Assembly: GCA_963694535.1 (NCBI GenBank)
Contig: CAVODE010000001.1
Coordinates: 29,388 to 93,387, forward strand
Length of the DNA stretch: 64,000 nt
Source of the DNA: UBA2979 sp963694535
Lineage (GTDB): Bacteria; Chloroflexota; Dehalococcoidia; UBA2979
Direction of reading: 5' to 3'
The notes under the pieces are model-generated. The model was given only the letters and a program-made list of their open reading frames with translations, made no database searches and had not been told where the DNA came from. Below are positions 1 to 8,969 of the stretch, piece after piece; within the stretch, counting starts at the first letter, position 1, and every line of letters begins with the position of its first letter. The position numbers and the translations under genes were made by a program.

Positions 1-450
1 TCGTACTTCAATGATTTCAACAATAAAAATCATTGAGATAATCACGGCTGACGCAACGCACCAAATGCACCAAGCTTCCAGCACGAATGCCTCGATTCCA
101 GTGAGGTAGATTGAATATACAGTGCCTGCAGTCGCAATAAAGAGAGACCATATTTTTATATTTCTCACTAGTCGCTCACGTGAGCCAAAAAGTCTTTTGT
201 GGAGGTATCGACCTCTAGCGACGTGTAATCCGAGCAGCGTTAAATACATAAATAGCCCGAAGAGCGAGATAGGTATACCGGCAACTTTTGAGTATTCCGA
301 ATCTTGAACCTCGTGGCAGCCGCCACTTTCGCCACAAATTAACGCGCTCTCGTTGAACAAGGCCGTATAGCTCAAATATATAGCCACAACTAAACCGGAT
401 ATTTTTAAAATCACCGAAACACATGCGATAAAGGAGGACCTTTGTAACAA
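1..450 (-). CDS. VKOR-family disulfide-forming membrane protein (partial, C-terminus outside window)
   Basis: Integral membrane thiol oxidoreductase of the vitamin K epoxide reductase family, which reoxidises a DsbA partner and passes electrons to quinone. The reading frame is open from a TTG at 450-448 to the window edge (150 codons). It shows several hydrophobic helices, a loop cysteine pair in ICGESGGC, the family motif VAGIPISLFG with its conserved Ser, and the redox motif C-I-W-C near the visible end. The TTG is the only plausible start: an in-frame TGA lies a few codons upstream and AGGAG sits 9 nt before it. The gene begins 43 nt after the DsbA-like gene, the usual pairing in bacteria that use VKOR instead of DsbB. 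Family assignment is firm; only the C-terminal part is unseen. Confidence 0.88.
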   Translation of the reverse strand, partial: MLQRSSFIACVSVILKISGLVVAIYLSYTALFNESALICGESGGCHEVQDSEYSKVAGIPISLFGLFMYLTLLGLHVARGRYLHKRLFGSRERLVRNIKIWSLFIATAGTVYSIYLTGIEAFVLEAWCIWCVASAVIISMIFIVEIIEVR

Positions 451-493
451 TATTATATTCTCCTGTGCTCAAGCTAAGCGGAGATCAATTAAA

Positions 494-1201
494 TTACTTG
501 AGCTGATTTTCTATAATTTGTTGAATATCCACAAAGTTAGCCACTCCCGAAACGGGGTAGTTTCCCACTAGCGTGTAGGGGGTTCCTCCACTGTATCCAT
601 TTTTTAATGCTAATTCAGCACCTATTAGCAGACCATTGTGCTCCTGCTCTGAGTTTATACAGGTGCTGAATAAATTCCTATCTAGAGGAAGCCCGGTGGC
701 GACTAATTCGTCGGCAAAATCTTCTAGGTTAGAAAGGCTGAAAACACCAGAATTGGGCTTACCTTGTCTCAAAAACAGTATATTGTGATACTCCCAGAAT
801 AGATTTTGATCTGCCGCGCAAAGTGAACCGGTTGCAGCATTAAATGATTCTTTACCAAGGATCGGCGTGTTTACAAAGACGAGTTTAACTCGCCCATCTT
901 GGACATAACTGTCTATTAAAGGCTTAACAATGTTTGCTGAGAACGTTTTACAGTGCGAACACTGAAAGTCTTCATGTAGCCAGATCGTGAGCGGTGAATC
1001 GTTATCACCCAGCTCCGTTCCGTTAGTAGGTATATTCTGATAACTACTGGTCAGTTGAAAGGCTTCGTCATTTGTTGTCGAACCCGGGCGACTAGACCAT
1101 ATAAGCCACACTACTATCACAAGTATCAGCGCACCGGCTCCAAATACAGGGAGCCCACCCCAGTCGTTGTATAATTTGTTGAGTTTTGACTTCTTTTTCA
1201 A
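494..1201 (-). CDS. DsbA-like membrane-anchored thiol:disulfide oxidoreductase
   Basis: 235-residue extracytoplasmic thioredoxin-fold protein of the DSBA/Thioredoxin_4 type that inserts disulfides into exported proteins. A basic N-terminus is followed by one transmembrane anchor (about residues 17-36). The domain then starts with the active site C81-S-H-C84 in DFQCSHC, and a cis-proline loop is seen in GGTPYTLVG near the C-terminus. Two further cysteines (in GSLCAAD and FSTCIN) may form a structural disulfide. It lies directly upstream of the VKOR-family gene in the same direction, its likely reoxidation partner. It is probably transcribed with the acyl-CoA dehydrogenase gene 42 nt upstream. 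Confidence 0.88.
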   Translation of the reverse strand: MKKKSKLNKLYNDWGGLPVFGAGALILVIVVWLIWSSRPGSTTNDEAFQLTSSYQNIPTNGTELGDNDSPLTIWLHEDFQCSHCKTFSANIVKPLIDSYVQDGRVKLVFVNTPILGKESFNAATGSLCAADQNLFWEYHNILFLRQGKPNSGVFSLSNLEDFADELVATGLPLDRNLFSTCINSEQEHNGLLIGAELALKNGYSGGTPYTLVGNYPVSGVANFVDIQQIIENQLK

Positions 1202-1243
1202 TATCTGACCTCAGTTTGTGGCTCAAATAAATTTCAAAACTGA

Positions 1244-2416
1244 TTATCCTCGTGGAAGGCCCAGACCTCTTTGAGCGATAATATTCCGTTGTACCTCACT
1301 TGTTCCGGCTGCCACAGTGCTTGATACAGCAGTCATATATTGCTGCGCAAAAGCACCTCCGAGTTTTGCGTACGGCGATCCTGGACGAAGCTGCGATATG
1401 CTTCCAAGAAGATGCATCCCTGTTCCAGCAATCCGCTGTGACAATTCCGATCCGTATAACTTTGATACGGATGCTTCATGATTTGGAATAATGCCTTGTG
1501 ATTGAAGAAATGGAATACGATAGGCAACGTTAAAACCGACCTGTACTTCTATCCAACGATCGGCTAACTCATACCGTGCGGTGGGATTTTGTTCAACGAG
1601 TGACTCTTCGTCACGAGCCGCAGAAACAAGCTTTTCTACACTTCGTTTTCCGTTAGCGTACGCGCCTACACCGGATCGCTCAAAATCTAGTGCAGTTGCA
1701 ACTTGATACCAACCACGATTTTCAACACCAACGAGACTGTCTCCAGGAATTCGCACATCCTCGAAGAATATTTCATTAAATCCGTGCTCTCCAGCTAAGT
1801 TTGGAAGAGGTCGTACAGATACTCCAGGCGCGTCCATTGGCATTACGAAAGTAGATATACCCCGATGCTTTGGTGCACTGGGGTCAGTTCGTGCGGCTAA
1901 CCATCCCATGTTTGCGTAATGTCCACCACTCGTCCATATTTTAGAACCATTAATGATCCACTCGTCGCCATCTCGTACGGCGCGAGTTTGTAAAGAGGCA
2001 AGATCCGATCCAGCGCCAGGCTCAGAGTAAAGTGTGCACCAAATATCGTCTCCGTTTGTAATTTTCGGAAGATATTGTTCTTTTTGTTCATCTGTTCCAT
2101 AAAGTATTAAAGCCGGTCCAACCCATGCGACACCCATACCACCACCACCCGGCATTCGAGCGTAGGTAGTCTCTTCGTTGTAGATCATTTGTTGTACATG
2201 TGTGGCATCAAGGCCGCCGTTTTCTTTGGACCAAGCCATCGCGAGCCATTTCTTATCGGCAAGTCCCTTTGTAATGGTCCTGGCTAATGAGCCGTCTTCG
2301 GCTCCATCATCCCCAATCGTGTCTCGATCACTCCAGTCATTTGGAAGATGATTATCCAGAAATGATCGTATTTCAGTTCGAAAACTTTCTTCTTCAGGTG
2401 AGAATGAAAAATCCAT
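1244..2416 (-). CDS. Acyl-CoA dehydrogenase family protein
   Basis: 390-residue cytoplasmic FAD enzyme that oxidises an acyl-CoA thioester to the 2,3-enoyl-CoA. The N-terminal helical domain, the middle FAD-contact motif (YSEPGAGSDLASLQTR, about residues 130-150), the strand segment INGSKIWTSGGH and the C-terminal signature AGTSEVQRNIIAQRGLG all match the family. The length is standard. Substrate cannot be read from sequence; branched-chain or unusual acyl-CoAs are plausible beside ilvD and two oxidoreductase genes. It lies about 100 nt after ilvD, so it may be in the same transcript or have its own promoter in that AT-rich gap. Confidence 0.93.
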   Translation of the reverse strand: MDFSFSPEEESFRTEIRSFLDNHLPNDWSDRDTIGDDGAEDGSLARTITKGLADKKWLAMAWSKENGGLDATHVQQMIYNEETTYARMPGGGGMGVAWVGPALILYGTDEQKEQYLPKITNGDDIWCTLYSEPGAGSDLASLQTRAVRDGDEWIINGSKIWTSGGHYANMGWLAARTDPSAPKHRGISTFVMPMDAPGVSVRPLPNLAGEHGFNEIFFEDVRIPGDSLVGVENRGWYQVATALDFERSGVGAYANGKRSVEKLVSAARDEESLVEQNPTARYELADRWIEVQVGFNVAYRIPFLQSQGIIPNHEASVSKLYGSELSQRIAGTGMHLLGSISQLRPGSPYAKLGGAFAQQYMTAVSSTVAAGTSEVQRNIIAQRGLGLPRG

Positions 2417-2518
2417 ATTGCGTACCCCGTAATTTTTAGTTTTTTGTTACACCCTCAAAGTGTACCAGTCTTTTTTCTTTTCTTTGTTACAAAACTTTCA
2501 ATAAATCGTCTGTCTTAT

Positions 2519-4213
2519 TTACCGTGTAATCGCCCCAGTATCAGCACCTGATACCAGCTTCGCGTACTTAGCAAAGACGCCACGTTGATAATTCGCCGGA
2601 CGTGGTTGGCGAGAATCTAAGCGTGCTTTGATTTCTTCGGCATCTAGTTCTAGATTTAGTTCTCGACCGGGGATGTCAAAATAAATTGAGTCTCCCTCAT
2701 TTACTGCTCCGATTGGGCCGCCAGCTGCCGCTTCTGGAGCTACATGGCCGGCCATTAAACCCCGTGTAGCTCCGGAGAATCTCCCGTCGGTAAGAAGCGC
2801 TACTGAATCGTCTAAGCCAGCTCCTACAAGCGCAGCCGTGACACCTAACATCTCTCTCATTCCCGGACCGCCAACAGGGCCTTCGTTTCGGATCACCAGT
2901 ACATCGCCCTGCTTAATTTTATTCTCGAGAACAGCCTGCATTGCATCTTCTTCCCGTTCGAATACTCGAGCTGGGCCTCGATGAGTTAGTCGCTCGTGAC
3001 CTGCTACTTTGATAACCGAGCCTTTTGGAGCTAATGATCCTTTAAGAATAACCAGACCACCGGTGGGTTTTAGCGCATTTTCCGCGTTGAGGATTACATC
3101 CTGTCCCGGGGTTTCTTCCGTAAGATTGGCCTCTTCCTGAATAGTTTTACCGGAAATCGTCATTTGATTTCCATGAATTTTATTTGCTTCGATTAATTTT
3201 TTCGCCAGAAGTCTGGTACCGCCAGCGCGGTCCCAGTCCAACGCTACATAGCGTCCTCCAGGCCGCAAATCACCAATTAGTGGAGTGATATCAGAAATCC
3301 TATTAAAGTCGTCAATGTCTAGGTCAATACCACATTCCGCAGCAATAGCGAGGAGGTGCAATACCACATTGGTTGATCCACCAGTAGCGGTGGCGCAGGC
3401 GATACCATTTTCAAAAGCTTCCTTGGTTAGTAGTTCCTGTGGCTTAAGGCCTCGGCGAAGAATTTCCATGACCAGTTTACCTGCTTCAACTCCGATATCG
3501 TCTTTACGAGGATCTGTAGCGCCCGGAGAACCCGAACCCATGGCAGCAATCCCGAGAAACTCAAGTACAGTGGCCATTGTATTTGCGGTATATTGCGCGC
3601 CACACGCGCCAGCCCCTGGACACGCAGCAGCCTCCAGGCCAGCTAATTCCTCATCGGTCATAGTACCTGCAGCATGTCTTCCAACTCCCTCAAAAACATC
3701 TTGAATTGTCACATCTTCGCCCTGCCATGTGCCAGGTGCGATAGACCCGGAGTACAGAACCATTCCCGGTATATTTAGTCGAGCCAAAGCCATGGCTCCA
3801 CCGGGAATTGTTTTATCACAACCGACTATTATGACAGCGGCGTCAAAGGAATAACCTATTCCACATAGCTCAATCGAATCAGCAATTAACTCGCGCGAAA
3901 TGAGTGAGGCTTTCATGCCCTCTGTTCCCATTGTCACGCCATCCGAGATCGATACGGTATTGACTTCCATTGGCGTCCCACCCGCTGCGCGTATTCCTGC
4001 CATTACCTGTTGCGCAAGCGCTCGTTGTGAATAGTTACACGGCATTGTACCGATCCATTCGTGCGCAACCATAACTAAGGGTCGCTTCAGATCATCCACT
4101 GAATATCCTACGGAATGCAGCATTGATCGAGCAGCTGCTCTGTCAGGACCATCGACTAGAACATGACTCTTATGTCGCATATCAAATTGGCTTGTTGATG
4201 ATGTGTCGGGCAT
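2519..4213 (-). CDS. ilvD: Dihydroxy-acid dehydratase (IlvD)
   Basis: 564-residue Fe-S dehydratase that converts 2,3-dihydroxy-3-methylbutanoate or -pentanoate to the 2-keto acid in valine, leucine and isoleucine synthesis. Cys59 (TMPCN), Cys132 (GCDKTIPGGA) and Cys204 (GAGACGAQYTAN) match the three cluster/metal ligands. The C-terminal motifs VGGPGMREML and DGRFSGATRG are diagnostic and the length is normal. AAGGAG lies 8 nt before the ATG. It follows the luciferase-like gene by 26 nt, so the two are likely co-transcribed. No other ilv gene is in the window, so it sits outside an ilv operon here. EDD (Edd) is a paralogue but the motif set and length fit IlvD better. Confidence 0.95.
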   Translation of the reverse strand: MPDTSSTSQFDMRHKSHVLVDGPDRAAARSMLHSVGYSVDDLKRPLVMVAHEWIGTMPCNYSQRALAQQVMAGIRAAGGTPMEVNTVSISDGVTMGTEGMKASLISRELIADSIELCGIGYSFDAAVIIVGCDKTIPGGAMALARLNIPGMVLYSGSIAPGTWQGEDVTIQDVFEGVGRHAAGTMTDEELAGLEAAACPGAGACGAQYTANTMATVLEFLGIAAMGSGSPGATDPRKDDIGVEAGKLVMEILRRGLKPQELLTKEAFENGIACATATGGSTNVVLHLLAIAAECGIDLDIDDFNRISDITPLIGDLRPGGRYVALDWDRAGGTRLLAKKLIEANKIHGNQMTISGKTIQEEANLTEETPGQDVILNAENALKPTGGLVILKGSLAPKGSVIKVAGHERLTHRGPARVFEREEDAMQAVLENKIKQGDVLVIRNEGPVGGPGMREMLGVTAALVGAGLDDSVALLTDGRFSGATRGLMAGHVAPEAAAGGPIGAVNEGDSIYFDIPGRELNLELDAEEIKARLDSRQPRPANYQRGVFAKYAKLVSGADTGAITR

Positions 4214-4239
4214 ATTGGGACTCCTTGAAATCTATTCCC

Positions 4240-5283
4240 TTAGGCGTCAGCCACAGTAGGGATCGTTTTTAGCTCTGCAATAATCTCAGTGACCTGTTCA
4301 AATTCCTCTGGTGTTTTTGGGTCTCCCGGAAAAGATACCTGTGAGTTAATTCCAGCATATTTTTCTTTCATTTTTCCGGCAATTACATCCCACGTCCCGA
4401 CAACACAAAATTCTTCTATCATTTCATCCGTGACCACACTGACCATCTCATCCCATTTCCCACCTACTGATAACCGGTGCAGTTCGGCAGCTTCGTCAGC
4501 CCAGCCATGTAGCTTCATGACATTTGAGTAGGATCGTGTAGAGGCATAGAAGGATATTCTTTTTCGAGTGATTTCGATTTGTCTTTCTAACTCGTCCTCG
4601 GTTTTAGCGGTTACAACAAATCCACCACCTCGAATTTGTACTTTCGAAATATCTTTTCCGGCACGTCGCGCGCCTTCTTGGACTTCAGGAATCAATACTT
4701 CGCGAATGTATCGAAAAGTACTGAATCCATGAATGGCTATACCATCTGCTACTTCACCCGCGAGTCGCGCATTGAATGGATTTACTGCCGAAACAATAAC
4801 TGGAATATCGGGATGTTCAATAGGGCCTGGGTTAAAGAACGGGCTTGTGAGTTTGTATTGATAAAATTCACCTTCATAGTCCGGTTTGGTTCCGTTTTGC
4901 CATGAATCCCAAATAGCCCTCATACACTGAATATAGTCTCGTAAGTGGGGCCCAGGAGGATGCCAAGGCACTGAGAATCGTCTTTCGTTGTGTCCTTTCA
5001 CTTGTGTACCAAGGCCGAGCATAAATCGCCCTTCTGAATATGCCTGTAGATCCCAAGCAAGGTTTGCGGAGATGTGTGGAGCTCTTGGAAATGCTATCGC
5101 GACTGACGTACCAAATTGTAGTTTTTTAGTATGTTCGGCGACCAAAACTAACGGTAAAAATGGATTATGTGATGTCTCACCGACAGAAAGTGAGTCATAT
5201 CCTAACGACTCAAGTTTTTGAGCTTGCGAAACTATGTCCTCCCCGAGTATCGATCCTGCACCTCCACCAACTAGCATTGCCAT
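4240..5283 (-). CDS. Luciferase-like (LLM) F420/FMN-dependent oxidoreductase
   Basis: 347-residue TIM-barrel oxidoreductase of the bacterial luciferase superfamily. Family features include an N-terminal strand followed by AQKLESLGYDSLSVGET, the LQFGTSVAIAFPRAPH segment lining the cofactor pocket, and GRFMLGLGTQVKGHNERRF. This arrangement resembles the actinobacterial MSMEG_2256-type F420-dependent group, but FMN use cannot be excluded. Substrate unknown. GAAGGAG precedes the ATG. It is 26 nt upstream of ilvD and 90 nt downstream of the Ldh_2 gene, all on the same strand, suggesting a catabolic operon. A second, divergent member of the superfamily is at 6654-7709. Confidence 0.9.
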   Translation of the reverse strand: MAMLVGGGAGSILGEDIVSQAQKLESLGYDSLSVGETSHNPFLPLVLVAEHTKKLQFGTSVAIAFPRAPHISANLAWDLQAYSEGRFMLGLGTQVKGHNERRFSVPWHPPGPHLRDYIQCMRAIWDSWQNGTKPDYEGEFYQYKLTSPFFNPGPIEHPDIPVIVSAVNPFNARLAGEVADGIAIHGFSTFRYIREVLIPEVQEGARRAGKDISKVQIRGGGFVVTAKTEDELERQIEITRKRISFYASTRSYSNVMKLHGWADEAAELHRLSVGGKWDEMVSVVTDEMIEEFCVVGTWDVIAGKMKEKYAGINSQVSFPGDPKTPEEFEQVTEIIAELKTIPTVADA

Positions 5284-5373
5284 AATTCCATCTCCTTCAA
5301 CTTAATTTTCTTATGCCCGAGATTAACATCTAATACTTGCTGCGCATCCCTTTTATCGCGTTACGAACGATTT

Positions 5374-6462
5374 TCAGGCCAGCAAGTTAGACATTCCCAA
5401 CTCAATGAAAGTAGCCTCAAACCATTCCACGACTTCAGGGTGGTATGGAATGCCCCTTTCTCTTCGATCTATCTCCTGCTCATGTTCTTCAATTCCCGCG
5501 TATATCACACGATCATGACCAGGAGCCGTCGGAGTCTCTTGCAGGGCCACAAGATATTCGTCCATATTTTCTTTAAATTCAGCTAAATCTCCAAATGCCT
5601 CAATGTTAAACGCAGTAAAGTGGTGGCCTATACCCTTTCCATTGCCTTCGCTTCGCTGAAACGCGGATCCGGCCGTAGAAAGGATACCCGCTAGGATATC
5701 TATTGATGCTGCCAAACTATAGCCCTTATGTGACCCGATTTCTCGGGTGCCTCCAAGGGGCAGAATCAAGAAATCATCAGGCAACTCTTTTGACTCCATA
5801 ATGGGCGTGCCGTCAGCTTCCGCGACCCAACCTGGTAATATCGGTTCTCCTAGTCGTTGGGCGAGACGTATCTTATTGCCTGCGACACTTGACATTGACG
5901 CATCAAAGATAAATGGCGGCTGTTTGTCGGTTGGTACCGCGATTGCTAGCGGGTTAAGCCCTACGCGAGCTTCAGCGCCGAATGTAGGGACTACGGACAG
6001 CCCGCCAACCGTCATCGAGAGACCAATCATATTGTGATCTAGAGCCAGCTGCGCATGGTAAGCAGCGGCACCAAAGTGTCGACCGTTATTAGCTATAACT
6101 GTCCCGACTCCATATACACGAGCTTTTTCAATAGCTAATTCCATTAGCTCCGGACCAACTGCGACACCTAATCCTTGGTCCGTATCAACCGTTGCCGTGG
6201 CAGGAAATTCACGCTCTATTTTCCACTTAGGTTTTGGATTTATATCTCCGCTCTGAAGGCCAGCTACGTAGACGCGCAGCATGTTGGATACTCCATGTGA
6301 GTCGATTCCACGTATGTCAGCGTAAAGCAATGTATCCGTTGATCTAATAGCATCTCCCTCATCCATCCCAAGTTCGAGAAAAAGTGCCTCAACGGCCGAG
6401 CGCATTTTGTCGAAAGGTACGCGAATTGCTATTTCTTCTGGTACTGCGAACTGTTTAAGCAT
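5374..6462 (-). CDS. Ldh_2 (malate/L-lactate/ureidoglycolate dehydrogenase) family oxidoreductase
   Basis: 362-residue NAD(P)-dependent 2-hydroxyacid dehydrogenase of the Ldh_2/YlbC/AllD fold. The catalytic His is in NNGRHFGAAAYHA (about residue 128). The sheet motif PFIFDASMSSVAGNKIRLA and the glycine-rich SHKGYSLAASIDILAGILSTA match the family, as does the length. Family members act on malate, L-lactate, ureidoglycolate, sulfolactate and delta1-piperideine-2-carboxylate; the substrate here is not decidable. AGGGGA precedes the ATG. It is the first gene of a minus-strand run reaching the window edge and is divergent from the luciferase-like gene at 6654 across a 191-nt gap. Confidence 0.92.
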   Translation of the reverse strand: MLKQFAVPEEIAIRVPFDKMRSAVEALFLELGMDEGDAIRSTDTLLYADIRGIDSHGVSNMLRVYVAGLQSGDINPKPKWKIEREFPATATVDTDQGLGVAVGPELMELAIEKARVYGVGTVIANNGRHFGAAAYHAQLALDHNMIGLSMTVGGLSVVPTFGAEARVGLNPLAIAVPTDKQPPFIFDASMSSVAGNKIRLAQRLGEPILPGWVAEADGTPIMESKELPDDFLILPLGGTREIGSHKGYSLAASIDILAGILSTAGSAFQRSEGNGKGIGHHFTAFNIEAFGDLAEFKENMDEYLVALQETPTAPGHDRVIYAGIEEHEQEIDRRERGIPYHPEVVEWFEATFIELGMSNLLA

Positions 6463-6653
6463 TTAAATTTCCCCTAACGTGTGACGCTTTAGTAGTAACT
6501 GAACTAAGCCGCATTATGTCAGGTAACGCAGTGATTTGGAAGAGGTTATATATTATGTTAGGGCCGCATTAGCTTCGTGATGCTTGGCGGTATCACTTCG
6601 GAACGAATTAAGTTTTTTTCTGTTGCTTTGTGATTGAGGGTTAGGAGAAAATA

Positions 6654-7709
6654 GTGCTTAGAATAGCGGTCGGTCTATATAGAGAATCTCAAGATGATTG
6701 GGAGAGCGCAGCGGCTTGGGCACAGGAAGTAGAGAAGCTAGGTATCGATTCGATATGGTCAGCTGAGACTTGGGGAATTGACGGCATAACGCCCCTAGCG
6801 AGAATCGCGTCAAGCACCACCTCAATTCGACTGGGCACAGGAATTTTGCAAATAGGCGCTAGAACTCCTGCTGCGTTAGCAATGACTGCTCTCGGCATGC
6901 AATCAATCTCAAACGATCGTTTTTTACTTGGTTTGGGAGTAAGTGGCGTTGCTATAGTCGAGGGATGGCATGGAGTTCCGTTTGAAAGACCGGTCACTCG
7001 GACAAAAGAGACTATCGAGATTATCAAGATGATCGCTGCAGGTGAGCGATTGGAGTATTCAGGCTCTTTGTACAAATTGCCCTTGCCCGGTGGCGAAGGT
7101 CGAGCAATCAAGCCGTCAGCAAAAGCCAGAAACGTACCCATTTGGCTTGCCTCTCTAGGTCCCCAGAATTTGCGAATCACCGGAGCACTGGCGGATGGCT
7201 GGATCGGGACATCATTTATGCCGGAAACAGCGAATGTTTTTTTTGATCCCATGAGTGAAGCCGCGGTCAAAGTCGGTCGAAGCTTAGATGATATAGAGAA
7301 GATGGTCCCGGTTGCGCTGGAGTTGACAGAGGATGTGGAAGGCGCGACCAAAGCCCACGCAGAAGGTTACGCATTCACCTTTGGTGCCATGGGTACCAAA
7401 GCTAACAATTTTTACAATAATGCCTGGGCACGACAGGGGTTTGCTGACGAAGTTAAGGAAATTCAGCGATTGTGGTTGAGTGGTGAGCGTGAAACAGCAA
7501 AAAGTCGTGTACCACTGGAAATAGCTACTCGCAGCAACTTAATTGGTACGACTGACTTAATTATGGATCGTTTGAGAGTTTATAGGGACGCGGGGCTCGA
7601 TATTCTTCGGGTAGATGTTCGGACGGATGGAGGCTTCGCAGAGAGACTTTCGCACCTTGGTATTTTAATGGATATGGTTAAATCGATTAACAGTGAAGAG
7701 TCACTCTAG
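6654..7709 (+). CDS. Luciferase-like (LLM) flavin/F420-dependent oxidoreductase
   Basis: 351-residue luciferase-superfamily enzyme. Visible features are the N-terminal barrel strand LRIAVGLY, the EKLGIDSIWSAETWG segment, the cofactor-pocket stretch IRLGTGILQIGARTPAALAM, and GRFLLGLG-type DRFLLGLGVSG. It starts with GTG; AGGAG lies 6 nt upstream, which decides the start. It is clearly distinct from the LLM protein at 4240-5283, so the two are not a recent duplication. Such enzymes use reduced FMN or F420 for monooxygenation or hydride transfer; substrate unknown. It converges with and overlaps the peptidase gene by 9 nt. Expression is probably from the 191-nt divergent region upstream, where I see no clear operator. 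Confidence 0.9.
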   Translation: MLRIAVGLYRESQDDWESAAAWAQEVEKLGIDSIWSAETWGIDGITPLARIASSTTSIRLGTGILQIGARTPAALAMTALGMQSISNDRFLLGLGVSGVAIVEGWHGVPFERPVTRTKETIEIIKMIAAGERLEYSGSLYKLPLPGGEGRAIKPSAKARNVPIWLASLGPQNLRITGALADGWIGTSFMPETANVFFDPMSEAAVKVGRSLDDIEKMVPVALELTEDVEGATKAHAEGYAFTFGAMGTKANNFYNNAWARQGFADEVKEIQRLWLSGERETAKSRVPLEIATRSNLIGTTDLIMDRLRVYRDAGLDILRVDVRTDGGFAERLSHLGILMDMVKSINSEESL

Positions 7710-8846
7710 TTGTATTGGGTGATCCGCTAGTATGGCTACAGATTTTTCCGTGTGTTGAACTTGGCCTTTGCGCTTGAGTTCAGTAGCCTCATCATATTGA
7801 TCGACGTTCTCCACAAGCGCATTGAGTAGGTCTACCAAATATTCCGTGTCACGGAAACTTACGGTTTCGGGCACGATTTTTTGATTTGGACCCGCGTTGT
7901 GCCAAGCTCCAAGTGAAACACAAAGTGCTCCAGTATCGAGTCCTAATCGAAAGAATGCAGTTGCCTCAGTACTTCCGGCATCCATCAGAAGGCGTTGGTA
8001 TCTAAAATTTGTTTTTTGTGAGAGATTCGAAGCAATATGCTCCATCCAAGTTGTGACTTTAGGGGTAAATATGGATCCGGCATCACCCACTCTTATAATA
8101 GGACCACCACCTTGAATTGCTCTGCCGCCTGCTCCAGAAGATGTTTCAATAGCAATAACTATGGCGTCAGCCGGTAAAAGTGAGCTTTTAGTTGCGGCGC
8201 TAGCCCCCATGAGGCCGATCTCCTCGGCTCGAGTGAAAAGTCCAGTAAAACTGTAGGGAGATGATGTTTCAGAGAGTTTTTTTAGTGTTTGTAAGATACT
8301 CACGACACCTATGAGATCGTCACATTGGCGGGCCAGTATCTTAGGGTCAGAGCCATTCGAAATTTCAAAAGCGGTGACGTCCCAGAGAAGCAAATCCCCA
8401 ACCTCGAGTTGAACTCCAGGTTCAGACAGAACAGTTGCGCCCTGTATTCTTTGCCGAGGGGACGTGCCCTCGGTCATAATCTCTTGGATCTGTGCCTTAC
8501 CTATTGCTGCAATTGAGACATCCTGTGAGGCAATTCGATACACGCATAAGTATTCAGATTTGCCGTATTCAGCTGACAATCCGCCTCGAAACTCACAGAT
8601 TGCGTGATTGTTGTTTACTTCCGTTACGATGAATCCTGGATGGTCTGTGTGGGCGGTAATAAATAGCGGTCTTCGCCCGACAGATGGTGATTCATCTCCG
8701 GAATAGGTGATGTAGCTGTTCCCGGCAGAATCCTGCTGAAATTTCAAATTATGCCGTGCGGCGAACTGAGCCAAGGCACTGTGAATTGCGTGTTCTTTCA
8801 GCGCAATTGTCGGTATGGTCAGAATATCTTCAAGTAGTTGTTTCAT
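7701..8846 (-). CDS. M42-type metallo-aminopeptidase / M20-M28-like peptidase
   Basis: 381-residue cytoplasmic metallopeptidase of the co-catalytic zinc (MH clan) type. Expected metal-site segments occur in order: TAHTDHPGFIV (first His/Asp), CDDLIGVVS (bridging Asp), RAEEIGLMGA (catalytic and ligand Glu), VIAIETSSGAG (Asp/Glu ligand region) and LGAWHNAGP (C-terminal His). The insertion between the first His and the bridging Asp matches the M42/TET arrangement, although canonical M42 proteins have HMDEIGF where this has HTDHPGF. Likely role is peptide turnover. The ATG has only a weak Shine-Dalgarno. It is divergent from rlmD and its 3' end overlaps the convergent LLM gene. Confidence 0.82.
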   Translation of the reverse strand: MKQLLEDILTIPTIALKEHAIHSALAQFAARHNLKFQQDSAGNSYITYSGDESPSVGRRPLFITAHTDHPGFIVTEVNNNHAICEFRGGLSAEYGKSEYLCVYRIASQDVSIAAIGKAQIQEIMTEGTSPRQRIQGATVLSEPGVQLEVGDLLLWDVTAFEISNGSDPKILARQCDDLIGVVSILQTLKKLSETSSPYSFTGLFTRAEEIGLMGASAATKSSLLPADAIVIAIETSSGAGGRAIQGGGPIIRVGDAGSIFTPKVTTWMEHIASNLSQKTNFRYQRLLMDAGSTEATAFFRLGLDTGALCVSLGAWHNAGPNQKIVPETVSFRDTEYLVDLLNALVENVDQYDEATELKRKGQVQHTEKSVAILADHPIQLE

Positions 8847-8969
8847 TGTTATTGATCCCAGTATGACTGCATAGAGATTAATTCTAGGCTAGCCTATCTA
8901 TTACATGGGTTTTGATAAGAAGTATCTGTGTTTTCAATATATCCAGTTGCGTAATAGGGAAGAGATTTC

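Noticed and set aside
2417..2518. Hairpin TACAC/GTGTA between ilvD and the acyl-CoA dehydrogenase gene as a terminator
   Set aside because: The 5-bp stem is followed by a T-run only in the plus direction, where no gene ends; on the minus strand, where the genes lie, it is followed by A residues.
3285..3704. Plus-strand ORF of 139 codons
   Set aside because: Antisense shadow of ilvD, which has complete Fe-S and C-terminal motifs.
6689..7351. Minus-strand ORF of 220 codons
   Set aside because: Antisense to a strongly supported luciferase-like gene; composition (Ser/Pro rich) is that of a mirror frame.
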